Origin: Aestuariibaculum sp. M13
GTDB taxonomy: Bacteria; Bacteroidota; Bacteroidia; Flavobacteriales; Flavobacteriaceae
Reading direction: 5' to 3'
Length of the DNA stretch: 64,000 nucleotides
NCBI RefSeq assembly: GCF_024723255.1
Contig: NZ_JANIAC010000001.1
Coordinates: 573,548-637,547, forward strand
The translations under genes were made by a program, and so were the position numbers. This document shows, piece after piece, positions 1-11,041 of this stretch. The notes under the pieces were generated by a model. It was not told the origin of the DNA, did not search any database, and worked only from the letters and a program-made list of their open reading frames with translations. Within the stretch, counting starts at the first letter, position 1; each line of letters opens with the position of its first letter.

Positions 1-2
1 CG

Positions 3-395
3 TATTCGAATACCACCAAACATGCCTTACCTTGGACTAAAAGTTTATTAGACTTAAAAAATCTAATCGAACAAAAAACAGGCGAAACCTTTAATTCCTG
101 CCTGCTTAACCTCTATCATGATGGCAGCGAAGGCATGGCATGGCACAGCGATGGTGAAAAAGATTTAAAAAAAAACGGTGCCATAGCCTCACTAAGTTTT
201 GGAGCCGAACGTAAATTTGCGTTTAAACACAAGGACACTAAAGAAAAGGTTGAATTGGCTTTAGAACATGGTAGCTTACTCATTATGAAAGATGAAACCC
301 AAACTCACTGGTTGCACCGACTTCCACCGACTAAACTCATTAAAACACCCAGAGTTAATTTAACCTTTCGTACCATTGTTGAAAACCAGAAGTAA
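3..395 (+). CDS. AlkB-like 2OG-Fe(II) dioxygenase, 3' fragment
   Basis: This is the C-terminal part of an AlkB-family alkylation-repair dioxygenase; the reading frame is open from base 3, so the gene starts before the window. AlkB enzymes remove alkyl lesions from DNA or RNA bases by iron- and 2-oxoglutarate-dependent oxidative demethylation. Visible family marks are the LNLYHDGSEGMAWHSDGE stretch, which holds the HxD iron ligands (WHSD), a later HWLHRLP that supplies the distal histidine, and a final RVNLTFR whose arginines match the 2-oxoglutarate-binding end of the family. The tail ends normally with TAA. The family call is firm; whether it acts on DNA or RNA cannot be told from the fragment. 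Confidence 0.85.
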   Translation, partial: YSNTTKHALPWTKSLLDLKNLIEQKTGETFNSCLLNLYHDGSEGMAWHSDGEKDLKKNGAIASLSFGAERKFAFKHKDTKEKVELALEHGSLLIMKDETQTHWLHRLPPTKLIKTPRVNLTFRTIVENQK

Positions 396-480
396 TTCTA
401 CAAATTACATCTTAACGATTTAACTATCTACCGTTTAACGAAAAAGTTAACGTGCTATACGAAAATACTGTCGCATTTTC

Positions 481-488
481 TATTTTTG
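481..488 (+). promoter_or_regulatory. candidate -7 promoter box TATTTTTG
   Basis: Matches the Bacteroidota -7 consensus TAnnTTTG. It lies 8 bases before the ATG at 497, so transcription would begin only a few bases before that codon. No clear TTG -33 box is seen at the usual distance, so the call rests on the -7 match alone. Confidence 0.35.
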
Positions 489-496
489 GTTTGTGA

Positions 497-970
497 ATGC
501 GTAAAATCATACACGCCCCTAACTTAAACCAAAACTTACTTGACATGTTGTACAAACTATTAGACAGACCCTATCTGATATTTTGGATTTCTATCCCTAT
601 CATAATACTAAATGCAGCATATAGTAGAAACGATACTATGCAATTTAATGTATACGACACCTATTACATTTTTAGTCGCTTTCATTTATTTCTATCAATA
701 ACTGTGACTTTTGCCTTTATGGGTTTAGGTTACTGGATTATGCATAAAGCTGAAAAATGCTTGTGTCAACCCTTAAGTATTCTGCACATAACTTTAACAT
801 TTGGAGGCATATTTACCGTTTGGATTATATCCATTTGCCTTAGAGTTTCCATTATGCAATACAATACCAGTGACCATTTAACTAATGCCATTTATCTGGT
901 TTCATTTATTGTACTTTTTAGTCAAATAGTCTACCCAATAAATATCATTAAAAGTCTTTTTAAGAAATAG
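497..970 (+). CDS. small membrane protein with COX1-like DTYY motif
   Basis: A 157-residue protein with about four membrane segments (roughly residues 26-42, 60-82, 95-115 and 129-148). Residues 52-66 read VYDTYYIFSRFHLFL, which resembles the helix of cytochrome oxidase subunit I that carries the heme ligands (HDTYYVVAHFHYV in the canonical enzyme). Compared with that motif, the Mg-site His is Tyr, the heme a3 ligand His is Arg61, and the heme a ligand position is kept as His63. It is far too short to be a working oxidase subunit. The start at 497 is uncertain: a -7 box sits at 481-488, and Met17 (base 545), just before the first membrane segment, is an alternative. Function unknown; the similarity is recognised by eye. 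Confidence 0.6.
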   Translation: MRKIIHAPNLNQNLLDMLYKLLDRPYLIFWISIPIIILNAAYSRNDTMQFNVYDTYYIFSRFHLFLSITVTFAFMGLGYWIMHKAEKCLCQPLSILHITLTFGGIFTVWIISICLRVSIMQYNTSDHLTNAIYLVSFIVLFSQIVYPINIIKSLFKK

Positions 971-1061
971 GTTTTCTCTTTCTACAAGACAAATATTTCT
1001 CACATCTTAAAATTATTATATATTAGATGGTTTAACCAATCATGAAATTTTAATACAACTA

Positions 1062-1448
1062 ATGAAAACCACGGAAACATTCAATCTAAGCAGTAATATC
1101 TTAAACAACTATTCTCTACTTTTTGTAAAACTTGTTATTACCGTAATTTTAATTTACACCATTATTCTTATAATCAACTTCTTAAAAGATAAGTTTATAA
1201 ACAAAGTCGATAACTCTCAGAAAGTAGAAATCAATTTGCTACTAATACTATTAAATAAGTTGTTTTTTATTTCCGGGTTTGGATTTATCATAGGAAATGT
1301 TTTAAACGTATTATTTTTAGAAATGGGAAGAAAGCGTTTACCTGCTAACTGGGATTATTTAACTTTTGGAGTTATTTTAATATTTGTTGGATTAAGTTTC
1401 AAAGCAGCAAATAAAGCCTTGAAAAAAGAAAGCATTTCGGCTGAATAA
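1062..1448 (+). CDS. hypothetical membrane protein
   Basis: I do not recognise a family. The 128-residue product has three hydrophobic segments (about residues 21-41, 59-87 and 97-115), a short polar head and a basic tail (KALKKES), so it is an inner-membrane protein. It reads in the same direction as the preceding small membrane gene, with 91 bases between them, and is followed by a strong bidirectional terminator shared with the convergent katG. It could be an immunity-type or stress membrane protein, but nothing in the sequence points to a specific role. Confidence 0.6.
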   Translation: MKTTETFNLSSNILNNYSLLFVKLVITVILIYTIILIINFLKDKFINKVDNSQKVEINLLLILLNKLFFISGFGFIIGNVLNVLFLEMGRKRLPANWDYLTFGVILIFVGLSFKAANKALKKESISAE

Positions 1449-1455
1449 CAAATAA

Positions 1456-1489
1456 AAAAAAAGCCAGTGCAAATACACTGGCTTTTTTT
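1456..1489. terminator. bidirectional intrinsic terminator
   Basis: Perfect stem GCCAGTG / CACTGGC (1463-1469 with 1476-1482), extended by A-run/T-run pairing on both sides. It serves the plus-strand membrane gene ending at 1448 and the minus-strand katG ending at 1510. Confidence 0.85.
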
Positions 1490-1509
1490 GTCGACTACAA
1501 TTAAACGAT

Positions 1510-3783
<2,274 letters not shown>

Positions 3784-3971
3784 TTATATGATTAATTATC
3801 TTAAATCTTGACTGCAAAAAAAACGTATAAAGCGAAACCAAATCCAGAAACAGGATTGATAGTTTTTATTCGAACATAAATTTTATCAATTAAAAAAAGT
3901 ATTTCAATAGAAAGCATCTAACAAACAACAACTTAAAGAAACGAAACTAAAAGTCGTTGAAACCCCAATAA

Positions 3972-4004
3972 AAAAGGGAGTAATTTAAAAAACCACTCCC
4001 TTTT
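3972..4004 (-). terminator. intrinsic terminator of the M16 peptidase gene
   Basis: Stem AAAAGGGAGT / ACTCCCTTTT (3972-3981 with 3995-4004) just past the minus-strand stop at 4028. On the minus strand it is followed by a T-rich stretch. Confidence 0.75.
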
Positions 4005-4027
4005 GTTATTAAATTTCTTTGTATGAA

Positions 4028-6832
4028 TTATTTAGCTTTAGGAAGAAAAATAATGTCTAAAGTATTAGCACTATTAAAAAAGTTTTGCGCTGCTTTCTTT
4101 ATATCTTCGGTTGTTACTTTATCTAAAATGGCATCATAATACTCCGGAGCCATCATGTTTTCATCATAATTGTAATAGGCTTCTAAAGTCGCCATCCAAT
4201 ACGAATTAGACTGCGTCATAAGTGGTCTGGTTTTCTTTAAATTCTCGACCACCTTAGCTAAATCGGATTGTTTTACATCCTTTTGAATTTGTTTTAATTC
4301 ATTATACACCAAATCATTTAAATGTTCGGCATTATTCGGGTCGCAACTAAATGATATATCCATATTTAATTTAGAGGTTGGTACACGCACATCTCTCGCA
4401 TTAACAGAAATGGTATATACACCACCTTCTTTTTCACGAATGTTTTCAATAAAACGAATGTTAAGAATATCTCCTAAAATATTGTGATGTACAATAGTCT
4501 CTCGATTGTAATCGACATTCTCTTCCATTTTAATGACTACCATGGCTCTTGGCGCTTCCATTGGTATCTCAACACGATGTTTATTTAATCCTTTCGGAAA
4601 GTAATCATCTAATGCGTTATAGGTTTCCTTTGCATCTTCACCCTCAAGAGCACCGATGTATTTTTCAACCATCGACTTCACCGTATTGAAAGGTACATCT
4701 CCAATTAAATAAAATGTAAAATCACTGGCATTACTGAATCGCTCACCATAGATTTCTTTCATTCTGTTGAAATTAATTTGATCGAGATAAGCTTTATCAA
4801 ATTCAAAATATCTTGGATCTCCATTTGCCACTAATGTTTTATAGGTATTACTCATTACCGTATTCGGATTTTGAACAGCATTGTTCAAACTGTTGTAATT
4901 ACCAGTCATCAATTCATTAAACTTAGCTTCATCAAATCTAGGAGTTTCAAAACGCATGTAAACTAATTGAAACATCGATTCTATATCTTTAGTTGATGCA
5001 CTGGCAGTAATACGCTCGTTGTAGGTTTCTAAACTCACATTAGATTTTGCTGAATTATCGGCCATGACCTTACTGTAGGTTAACGGATCTAAATCTCCTA
5101 TACCAAACCTGTTTACCAAACTTACTGCCTGTAGCGACGGAATATCTTTAATATCGTACACAGAAGCACCTCCTTGACTAACCGCATTAAGTTCAAGATG
5201 TCCTTTTTGTGCATTACTGAATTTATACACCACTTTAGCTCCGTTAGACAATTGCCACTCTACGGCTTTAAAATCTTTAATTAATTTCTCGCTAATAATT
5301 TTTCCACCTTCAGGAATGGAATCTAATAGGGCCATATCAACAGGAAACTGATCGACGTAAGGCTCCAGTTTACTTTTTTCAACCTCAGCCATAATAGACT
5401 GAATTTGTTTCAACGTAGGTACTTGTAAATTTTCCTTTTCTGGTGCTGTAATTGTAAATACACGGTTCTTTTCAGTTAAGTATTGTTTTGCTAAAGCCGA
5501 TACTTCTTCTTTGCTAATGGTTGGAATAACCGACTTAGCAAAATTGTAACTAAACTCATGTGATGGTACAGCTAAACCATCTAAATACGCACTTTTAATA
5601 CTCTTTGCATAACTATCGGAGCTACTGTTTTTACTTCTTTGTAACCAGATGTCGTTATTCTGAAGCATTTTAGATTTTAAACGATCTATTTCTCCTTGAG
5701 TGAAACCATGCTGAACTACACGCTGCAATTCGGTATATACTGCTTTAAAGGCATTTTCCACTTCACTTTCATTGGCTGAAAGACTTAAATTAAAAGCCTT
5801 GTAATTTTTCTCAAAATCGGTATACAATGCTCGAGCCGATTTAAAGGATGTTTTACCTTTCATTATAGCTTCTTTGTAACGCGCATTCATTAAACTATTA
5901 AAAATAGTATGCACAAAATTTTCTCTTTGCTGTGCCAGTGAATTATCTTTTCTATAAAACTGTCTGATTTCTAAAGTCAATCCTACATTTTTAACTTCCT
6001 TATCTGTAGCGACTTTATACAGCGTTTTTTCATTATCTGGAATAGTTACATATTTACGTTCCTTAGGATTTTTAATAGCTGAAATTTTAGAAAACAACGC
6101 TTTAACTTTTTCTTCCATGATATCGACATCAAAATCACCCACAATACCAATTGCCTGTAAATCGGTACGGTACCAATCGTGATAAAAATCTCTTAATGCT
6201 CTATATTTGAAATTTTTAACCACATCCATACTGCCTAAAGCATCACGTTTAGAATACACACTGTTGTTGTATTTAACACCTTTAAGCTGTTTTTCTAAAC
6301 GGTAATTGGCATTATAACGCTGGCGCCATTCTTCCTGAATCACGTTACGCTCGGCATCGATTTCTTCATCGGTTAATGATAATTCGTTACACCAGTCGCT
6401 TAAAATCAACAAGCAGGAATCGATAACTTTTTCATTTTCTGAAGGCACTTCACTCAAGTTATATACCGTTTCGTTGGTTGATGTATAGGCATTAATTTCT
6501 TTACCAAACTTCACTCCCTTTTTTTCTAACCAGTCTATTACTGAATTCCCCTGAAAATGGGTAGTTCCGTTAAAAGCCATATGCTCTAAAAAGTGGGCCA
6601 AACCGTTTTGCTTATCACTTTCTAAAACAGCACCTACGTTTTGATACAAATAAAAACTGGTTTTATCTTTCGGTATTTCGTTATGTTTAATGTAATACGT
6701 CAATCCGTTTGGAAGGACTCCGGTTCGAATCGTTTTATCGAACGGAACCTCTTGAGTTAAATCTAAAGTGTTTTGTGAAAACCCTGAAAAGGAAATGAAT
6801 CCTGTTAAAATGAATATTAAAAATTTACGCAT
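4028..6832 (-). CDS. secreted M16 family zinc peptidase (pitrilysin/insulinase type)
   Basis: A 934-residue two-lobed M16 peptidase. The inverted zinc motif HFLEH is His80-Phe-Leu-Glu83-His84, and Glu161 in the ERNVIQEEW stretch, 77 residues on, is the expected third zinc ligand. The N-terminus is a signal peptide ending near SFSGFSQ, so it acts in the periplasm or outside. M16 enzymes enclose unfolded polypeptides of modest size in a clam-shell chamber and cut them into short peptides. The second half (from about residue 490) is the usual inactive M16 lobe. It lies downstream of the three thioredoxin-domain genes and 86 bases beyond the last of them, separated by a hairpin. It shares a fold, but limited sequence, with the second M16 gene at 11042-13789. 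Substrate unknown. Confidence 0.93.
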   Translation of the reverse strand: MRKFLIFILTGFISFSGFSQNTLDLTQEVPFDKTIRTGVLPNGLTYYIKHNEIPKDKTSFYLYQNVGAVLESDKQNGLAHFLEHMAFNGTTHFQGNSVIDWLEKKGVKFGKEINAYTSTNETVYNLSEVPSENEKVIDSCLLILSDWCNELSLTDEEIDAERNVIQEEWRQRYNANYRLEKQLKGVKYNNSVYSKRDALGSMDVVKNFKYRALRDFYHDWYRTDLQAIGIVGDFDVDIMEEKVKALFSKISAIKNPKERKYVTIPDNEKTLYKVATDKEVKNVGLTLEIRQFYRKDNSLAQQRENFVHTIFNSLMNARYKEAIMKGKTSFKSARALYTDFEKNYKAFNLSLSANESEVENAFKAVYTELQRVVQHGFTQGEIDRLKSKMLQNNDIWLQRSKNSSSDSYAKSIKSAYLDGLAVPSHEFSYNFAKSVIPTISKEEVSALAKQYLTEKNRVFTITAPEKENLQVPTLKQIQSIMAEVEKSKLEPYVDQFPVDMALLDSIPEGGKIISEKLIKDFKAVEWQLSNGAKVVYKFSNAQKGHLELNAVSQGGASVYDIKDIPSLQAVSLVNRFGIGDLDPLTYSKVMADNSAKSNVSLETYNERITASASTKDIESMFQLVYMRFETPRFDEAKFNELMTGNYNSLNNAVQNPNTVMSNTYKTLVANGDPRYFEFDKAYLDQINFNRMKEIYGERFSNASDFTFYLIGDVPFNTVKSMVEKYIGALEGEDAKETYNALDDYFPKGLNKHRVEIPMEAPRAMVVIKMEENVDYNRETIVHHNILGDILNIRFIENIREKEGGVYTISVNARDVRVPTSKLNMDISFSCDPNNAEHLNDLVYNELKQIQKDVKQSDLAKVVENLKKTRPLMTQSNSYWMATLEAYYNYDENMMAPEYYDAILDKVTTEDIKKAAQNFFNSANTLDIIFLPKAK

Positions 6833-6847
6833 GTTTTTGAATAAAAT

Positions 6848-6886
6848 AAGGCAACATGTTTATGGTTGAAATAAACATATTGCCTT
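6848..6886 (-). terminator. hairpin after the thioredoxin-domain operon
   Basis: Sixteen-base stem with one mismatch, AAGGCAACATGTTTAT (6848-6863) with 6871-6886, seven-base loop, between the stop of the last thioredoxin gene (6919) and the M16 start (6832). The T-run beyond it on the minus strand is interrupted, so some read-through into the M16 gene is likely. Confidence 0.6.
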
Positions 6887-6918
6887 TTGATTTTTTATAA
6901 TTCTATAAATTTAAAAGC

Positions 6919-8250
6919 TTAAAGCAAAATGTCTTCGCCTGCCTTCATTAAGTCTAATTCTCCTTTAATAGCCGATAATCTTTTAAGGTTTTCTTCCTGT
7001 CCTAATTTAAAGGCCTCCTCCTTAACTTCTATTGCCTTATTTTTATCTCCAGCAACATAAAGAATATTGGCATAGTTACTGGTGTTTTCAGCTGAATTAG
7101 GACGAATATAATAAGCTACTTCCATCCATGATAACACTTCTTTCTTCTCTTCTTGGGTATTTACAAAACCGACATAATCTTTTAACATTCTGTAAAGATC
7201 CTCGCTATACTTAACAGCATTTGGTCTAACCATTCTTAAGGCTTCCTGATCACCTTCTGCCCGTTTCTGCAACCAATCTAAATAAAAGGCTCTGGAACCT
7301 TCTTTATCTATTGCTGCTACATACTTTACTATATCGTCATGCACTAAAGCTTTATATTTTTCGCCTTGTCCAGAGTTTAAATAATAGTACGTATACATTC
7401 GCTTTCTTTGCGCATCATTAGCAGTAAAACCAGCTTCACCTGCTCTTTGAAAAGTTAACTCCAGGTACGTTGTATCACGTTTAACAATAGCATACTCTGT
7501 GGTTGCCGTAATCATTTTTTTTGGCAAACCCTGATAGATTTCTCTAATGTCTTTTCTAACGTACTTTTTCCAAGCTTTGGTTTTTAAATTCTCGTTAATA
7601 ATACGATCTGCCTCTCCTCCAAACACAAGTTGTTTATTATGGTTAGCTAATAAGTTTACCATAGCCTGACTTGAATCTGCAATAGAAGTTTGAACTTTTA
7701 AATACTGTTCCAGAATATCTGTGTAGTTTTTATCTGTTTTTACTTCTAATAACTTATCTAAATATTTTGCTAATAAAGCTTCGTCTTCTTTATTTTTATT
7801 GTAAAGTTCTGATAAGCGTGCTATACTGTTAGGATTATTAGCTGAAGCCATAGCTGCTTTTGCCTCACTTAAAAACTCTTCAGCAGGCATCGCACTTGAA
7901 GATCTGTATACCACCTCATCATTTGCATCTATAAACACATAACTTGGTAAACCTTGAATTCCGTATTTTTCCTTAAGTTTTGGTCCGTTACCTTTTTCAA
8001 TGTTTAATTTATAGGATACAAAATGCTCGTTGAAATAAGCGCCTACCTCTTCTTCCATGAAAACAGTTTTTGCCATTTTTTTACATGGTGCACACCAATC
8101 GGCGTAACCATCTACAAACAACACTTTATTTTCTTTTTTTGCTTTATCGAACGCTTGTTGAAAACTTCCTTTTTCGAAATGGATACCCTGTGCAATTGCT
8201 AAAACAGGTAATAGAAGTAAGGTATATAAGATTGATTTTTTAGTAATCAT
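6919..8250 (-). CDS. secreted thioredoxin-domain protein (paralogue 1 of 3)
   Basis: A 443-residue secreted protein with a signal peptide ending near LAIAQG. It has a thioredoxin domain at about residues 25-130 with redox motif Trp52-Cys53-Ala-Pro-Cys56 and the cis-proline loop GLPSYVF. Behind it is a helical tail of about 300 residues with TPR-like stretches near the end (YYIRPNSAENTSNYANILYVAGDKNKA). The reactive cysteines suggest a periplasmic disulfide reductase or isomerase. It is the last of three tandem paralogues with the same architecture, spaced 18 and 19 bases apart, so the three are surely co-transcribed. Their position between two M16 peptidase genes suggests that they open disulfides in polypeptide substrates; that is inference. 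Confidence 0.85.
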   Translation of the reverse strand: MITKKSILYTLLLLPVLAIAQGIHFEKGSFQQAFDKAKKENKVLFVDGYADWCAPCKKMAKTVFMEEEVGAYFNEHFVSYKLNIEKGNGPKLKEKYGIQGLPSYVFIDANDEVVYRSSSAMPAEEFLSEAKAAMASANNPNSIARLSELYNKNKEDEALLAKYLDKLLEVKTDKNYTDILEQYLKVQTSIADSSQAMVNLLANHNKQLVFGGEADRIINENLKTKAWKKYVRKDIREIYQGLPKKMITATTEYAIVKRDTTYLELTFQRAGEAGFTANDAQRKRMYTYYYLNSGQGEKYKALVHDDIVKYVAAIDKEGSRAFYLDWLQKRAEGDQEALRMVRPNAVKYSEDLYRMLKDYVGFVNTQEEKKEVLSWMEVAYYIRPNSAENTSNYANILYVAGDKNKAIEVKEEAFKLGQEENLKRLSAIKGELDLMKAGEDILL

Positions 8251-8268
8251 GAATATGTCTTTAGTTGT

Positions 8269-9609
8269 TTAAATTGATGCTCCTTTTTTCATTTGTTCCA
8301 GTTCGTATGCCTTATTTACAAACTTTTTATCAGAAGTTGGCCAGTTTTTAATGGCCCTTTCTTTAAGCTGAATTGCTTTTTTAGTCTTACCTTTTTTATA
8401 ATACATTTCAGCTTTAAGATCGTCTGTAAAACAATTATCTGCTTTTAACTCGTAACCATATTTAATCCATACTTTAACATCTTTATACTCTGAATTAGAA
8501 GTTACACGTTTTAAATATCCTTTACCTTTTTCGTCAATTTCCTTAAGAAGTTTTGAAGCTTTTAACCCTTCTTTTGAAGCATTTAACATAGATACTCTTT
8601 CAGGTTTAGGATCTCTATCATAAGCTTTTTTATACATTTCATAGCTTTTTTTATCTTCCTGATGAATGTCTTCAATTGAGGTTTTAGTAATAAGCATGTT
8701 AATATAATTCGCTGTAGTGGCTTTATATGATGGATCATCATCTAACATATCAAAGTATATTAATTCTGCTTCGACTAAATAATCTTCGCGAATACGATCT
8801 TCCGGCTGACTTTTATAAGCTTCAATATAAGTTTGCATTAACTCAGGGTCTTTGTTACGGACAGCAGTATCGAAGGTTCCATTAAGAATTTGAGTCTTAA
8901 TTCTTGGTAACATCTTAGCTTCAAAAGAAGAAGCTTGTTTCATAAATGTTTCGTAATTTTCATCAAGAATCTGTTCACCTTTTCCTCCTATTAAAATATT
9001 TCTCGAATTTTTAAGCAAATATTTTAACATCTTAGGGCTCGACTCGTCAATTTCAGTTTGCACTTTTAACCAAGCATCAACTCCAACTGAAATATCCTGT
9101 CCGAATTCATCCATTTTTTTGATATACATCTTAAGAAACTGTTCATCGTTTTGCTTATCAACAAACATGTCTTGAAGGTTTTCTAAGCTATACTCACTAT
9201 TTATAGATGATATCGCTCTTTCTGCCATATCTAAAAAAACGTCTTCTGGTTTGTAAGCCGTATCCATAAGAAGTACTTTGCCGTCTGTATCTAAATACAA
9301 TAAAGTGGGGTACCCTGTTACGTTATATTGCTTGGCAACAGCTTCGCCTTCTTTCTCGGCATCTAACTTTAAGTTTATAAAGTTTTTGTTATACATCTCT
9401 CCTACTGTTGATAGTGGAAATATATCTCGAGCCATTTTTTTACAAGGGCCACACCAAACCGTATAAAAGTCGATAAACACTAATTTGTTTTCGGCTTTAG
9501 CTTTGGTTAATGCCTCTTCTAAGGTTATATGTTCGAAATTCATTCCCTGTGCAATCCCTAAAAAGGGCATCAGCAAAAGAATGAATACTAATATTTTTTT
9601 GTTTATCAT
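8269..9609 (-). CDS. secreted thioredoxin-domain protein (paralogue 2 of 3)
   Basis: A 446-residue secreted protein, signal peptide to about residue 21 (LGIAQG), then a thioredoxin domain with Trp52-Cys53-Gly-Pro-Cys56 and cis-proline loop GYPTLLY. A long helical C-terminal region follows, ending in a TPR-like KKGKTKKAIQLKERAIKNWP segment. That ending is nearly shared with paralogue 3 (KKGKTKKAIEYKEKALANWP), which shows that the two split recently. WCGPC is the classic thioredoxin dipeptide, while both neighbours have WCAPC, so the redox potentials may differ. Middle gene of the three-gene operon. The partner that re-reduces it is not encoded nearby. Confidence 0.85.
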   Translation of the reverse strand: MINKKILVFILLLMPFLGIAQGMNFEHITLEEALTKAKAENKLVFIDFYTVWCGPCKKMARDIFPLSTVGEMYNKNFINLKLDAEKEGEAVAKQYNVTGYPTLLYLDTDGKVLLMDTAYKPEDVFLDMAERAISSINSEYSLENLQDMFVDKQNDEQFLKMYIKKMDEFGQDISVGVDAWLKVQTEIDESSPKMLKYLLKNSRNILIGGKGEQILDENYETFMKQASSFEAKMLPRIKTQILNGTFDTAVRNKDPELMQTYIEAYKSQPEDRIREDYLVEAELIYFDMLDDDPSYKATTANYINMLITKTSIEDIHQEDKKSYEMYKKAYDRDPKPERVSMLNASKEGLKASKLLKEIDEKGKGYLKRVTSNSEYKDVKVWIKYGYELKADNCFTDDLKAEMYYKKGKTKKAIQLKERAIKNWPTSDKKFVNKAYELEQMKKGASI

Positions 9610-9628
9610 AGTCTGTACAATGAAGTAT

Positions 9629-10873
9629 TTAGATTAATTCACCTTTTTTCATTTGCTCTAATTCGTACTTTTTAGCCGATAGTTTTTTATCGTCTGCAGG
9701 CCAATTAGCTAAGGCTTTTTCTTTGTACTCTATAGCCTTCTTTGTTTTTCCTTTTTTATAAAAGAGATTACTCGTAAGATTATCCATTAAATATGGGCTG
9801 CTTTGCAACTTGTAACCATATTCTACCCAACCTTCAAGTTTTTTATAATCACTTTTTGAATCGGCATATTTTAAATATGCTTCTCCTTTGCTGCTAAGGT
9901 CTTGGACAATTACTCCTGATTTAGTTTTACCTGAAGTGTTTTCAACCATTAAGCTATCTACGTAATTTTCAACCTCTTTTTTATAAGACTTAGAATCTTT
10001 AAGTAACGCATAATAGGTTATTTTATAGTCTAAGTAATTCCCTCTTTTCTTATATTTTTCTGGTAATTCATTGAAGGCTTCCATAAAGATTAACCACAAC
10101 TCGGGGTTTTTAGTTTGAAAAGCATAATCTCTTGTATTTTTTGCTAAACGAACTTCCTTAAAAACTTCTAATTCCTCTTCTTCTTTTCTGGTTGCGATAT
10201 CCATGTATTCATCGAAATTAGCCATCAAGATTTCTGCACCTCTAGAGTTAAGTAAAATATAGTCTTTGTACTTTAACAAAAACTCCATCATGTCTACATC
10301 GGCCTCTTCTATTTCATTCTGTACTTTTAACCAGGCATTAATGCCTTCAGTTGGGTTTTGCCCATACTCTAAGAGTTTAGTAAAATAAACTTTTAAAAAA
10401 TCGGCATCATCTTGTTTGTTTGGAAATTTAGCCTGTAATTTCTCCAGACTAAACTGACTGTTTTCTGAAGCTACAGCATCACGTCCTAATTGAATAAAAT
10501 CATCAGGCATACGTGTTCCTGATTCCTTATAAACTATATTACCATTTGAATTTAAATAAACGTAAGTAGGGTAACTATTTACCAAATATTTTTTAGCCGC
10601 AGGTAATCCTTCCTTTTCGGCATCAAGCTTAATGTTAATGTATTCTTTGTTATATACTGCACCAACTTCCGGCAAGGTAAATACATTTTTTGCCATTGAT
10701 TTACAAGGCGCGCACCAAGTGGTGTAAAAATCAATAAACACTAATTTATCTTCAGATTTAGCCTTTTCAAGCGCTTCTTCTAAAGATATGTGTTGAAATT
10801 CGATGCCTTGTGCAGATAAATTTAAAAACCCTATTAAGAAGATAACAGCAAGGGTTAAAACATTTCTTTTCAT
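9629..10873 (-). CDS. secreted thioredoxin-domain protein (paralogue 3 of 3)
   Basis: A 414-residue protein with a signal peptide ending near NLSAQG and a thioredoxin domain carrying Trp53-Cys54-Ala-Pro-Cys57 and the cis-proline loop SYPTYVY. The helical tail is about 30 residues shorter than in its two paralogues and ends with the same ELEQMKKGE-type sequence as paralogue 2. It is the first gene of the three-gene unit, and the 168-base gap upstream holds the terminator of the M16 gene before it, so the promoter of the thioredoxin unit should lie at about 10880-10960. I found no clear TAnnTTTG box there. Predicted role: periplasmic dithiol-disulfide exchange. Confidence 0.85.
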   Translation of the reverse strand: MKRNVLTLAVIFLIGFLNLSAQGIEFQHISLEEALEKAKSEDKLVFIDFYTTWCAPCKSMAKNVFTLPEVGAVYNKEYINIKLDAEKEGLPAAKKYLVNSYPTYVYLNSNGNIVYKESGTRMPDDFIQLGRDAVASENSQFSLEKLQAKFPNKQDDADFLKVYFTKLLEYGQNPTEGINAWLKVQNEIEEADVDMMEFLLKYKDYILLNSRGAEILMANFDEYMDIATRKEEEELEVFKEVRLAKNTRDYAFQTKNPELWLIFMEAFNELPEKYKKRGNYLDYKITYYALLKDSKSYKKEVENYVDSLMVENTSGKTKSGVIVQDLSSKGEAYLKYADSKSDYKKLEGWVEYGYKLQSSPYLMDNLTSNLFYKKGKTKKAIEYKEKALANWPADDKKLSAKKYELEQMKKGELI

Positions 10874-10962
10874 ATTTTTTCATTAAGTTTAGGAAATAGC
10901 CAAAGCCGGCTACATATTATAAAGACGCATTTTTTAACGTTTAGAGTGACAGAACAACAAAA

Positions 10963-10992
10963 AAAGCTGTTACCTATAAAGATAACAGCTTT
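10963..10992 (-). terminator. intrinsic terminator of the SusC-to-M16 operon
   Basis: Stem AAAGCTGTTA (10963-10972) with TAACAGCTTT (10983-10992), ten-base loop, followed on the minus strand by a T-rich run. It lies 50 bases past the M16 stop at 11042 and separates that operon from the thioredoxin genes. Confidence 0.8.
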
Positions 10993-11041
10993 TCGATTTC
11001 TTTACAAACTTGATTAGTATGCTATTACATATTGGTAAGCT

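Noticed and set aside
10897-10912. Inverted repeat TAGCC-N6-GGCTA upstream of the thioredoxin operon as an operator
   Set aside because: Only five bases per arm and a single occurrence; it could be chance.
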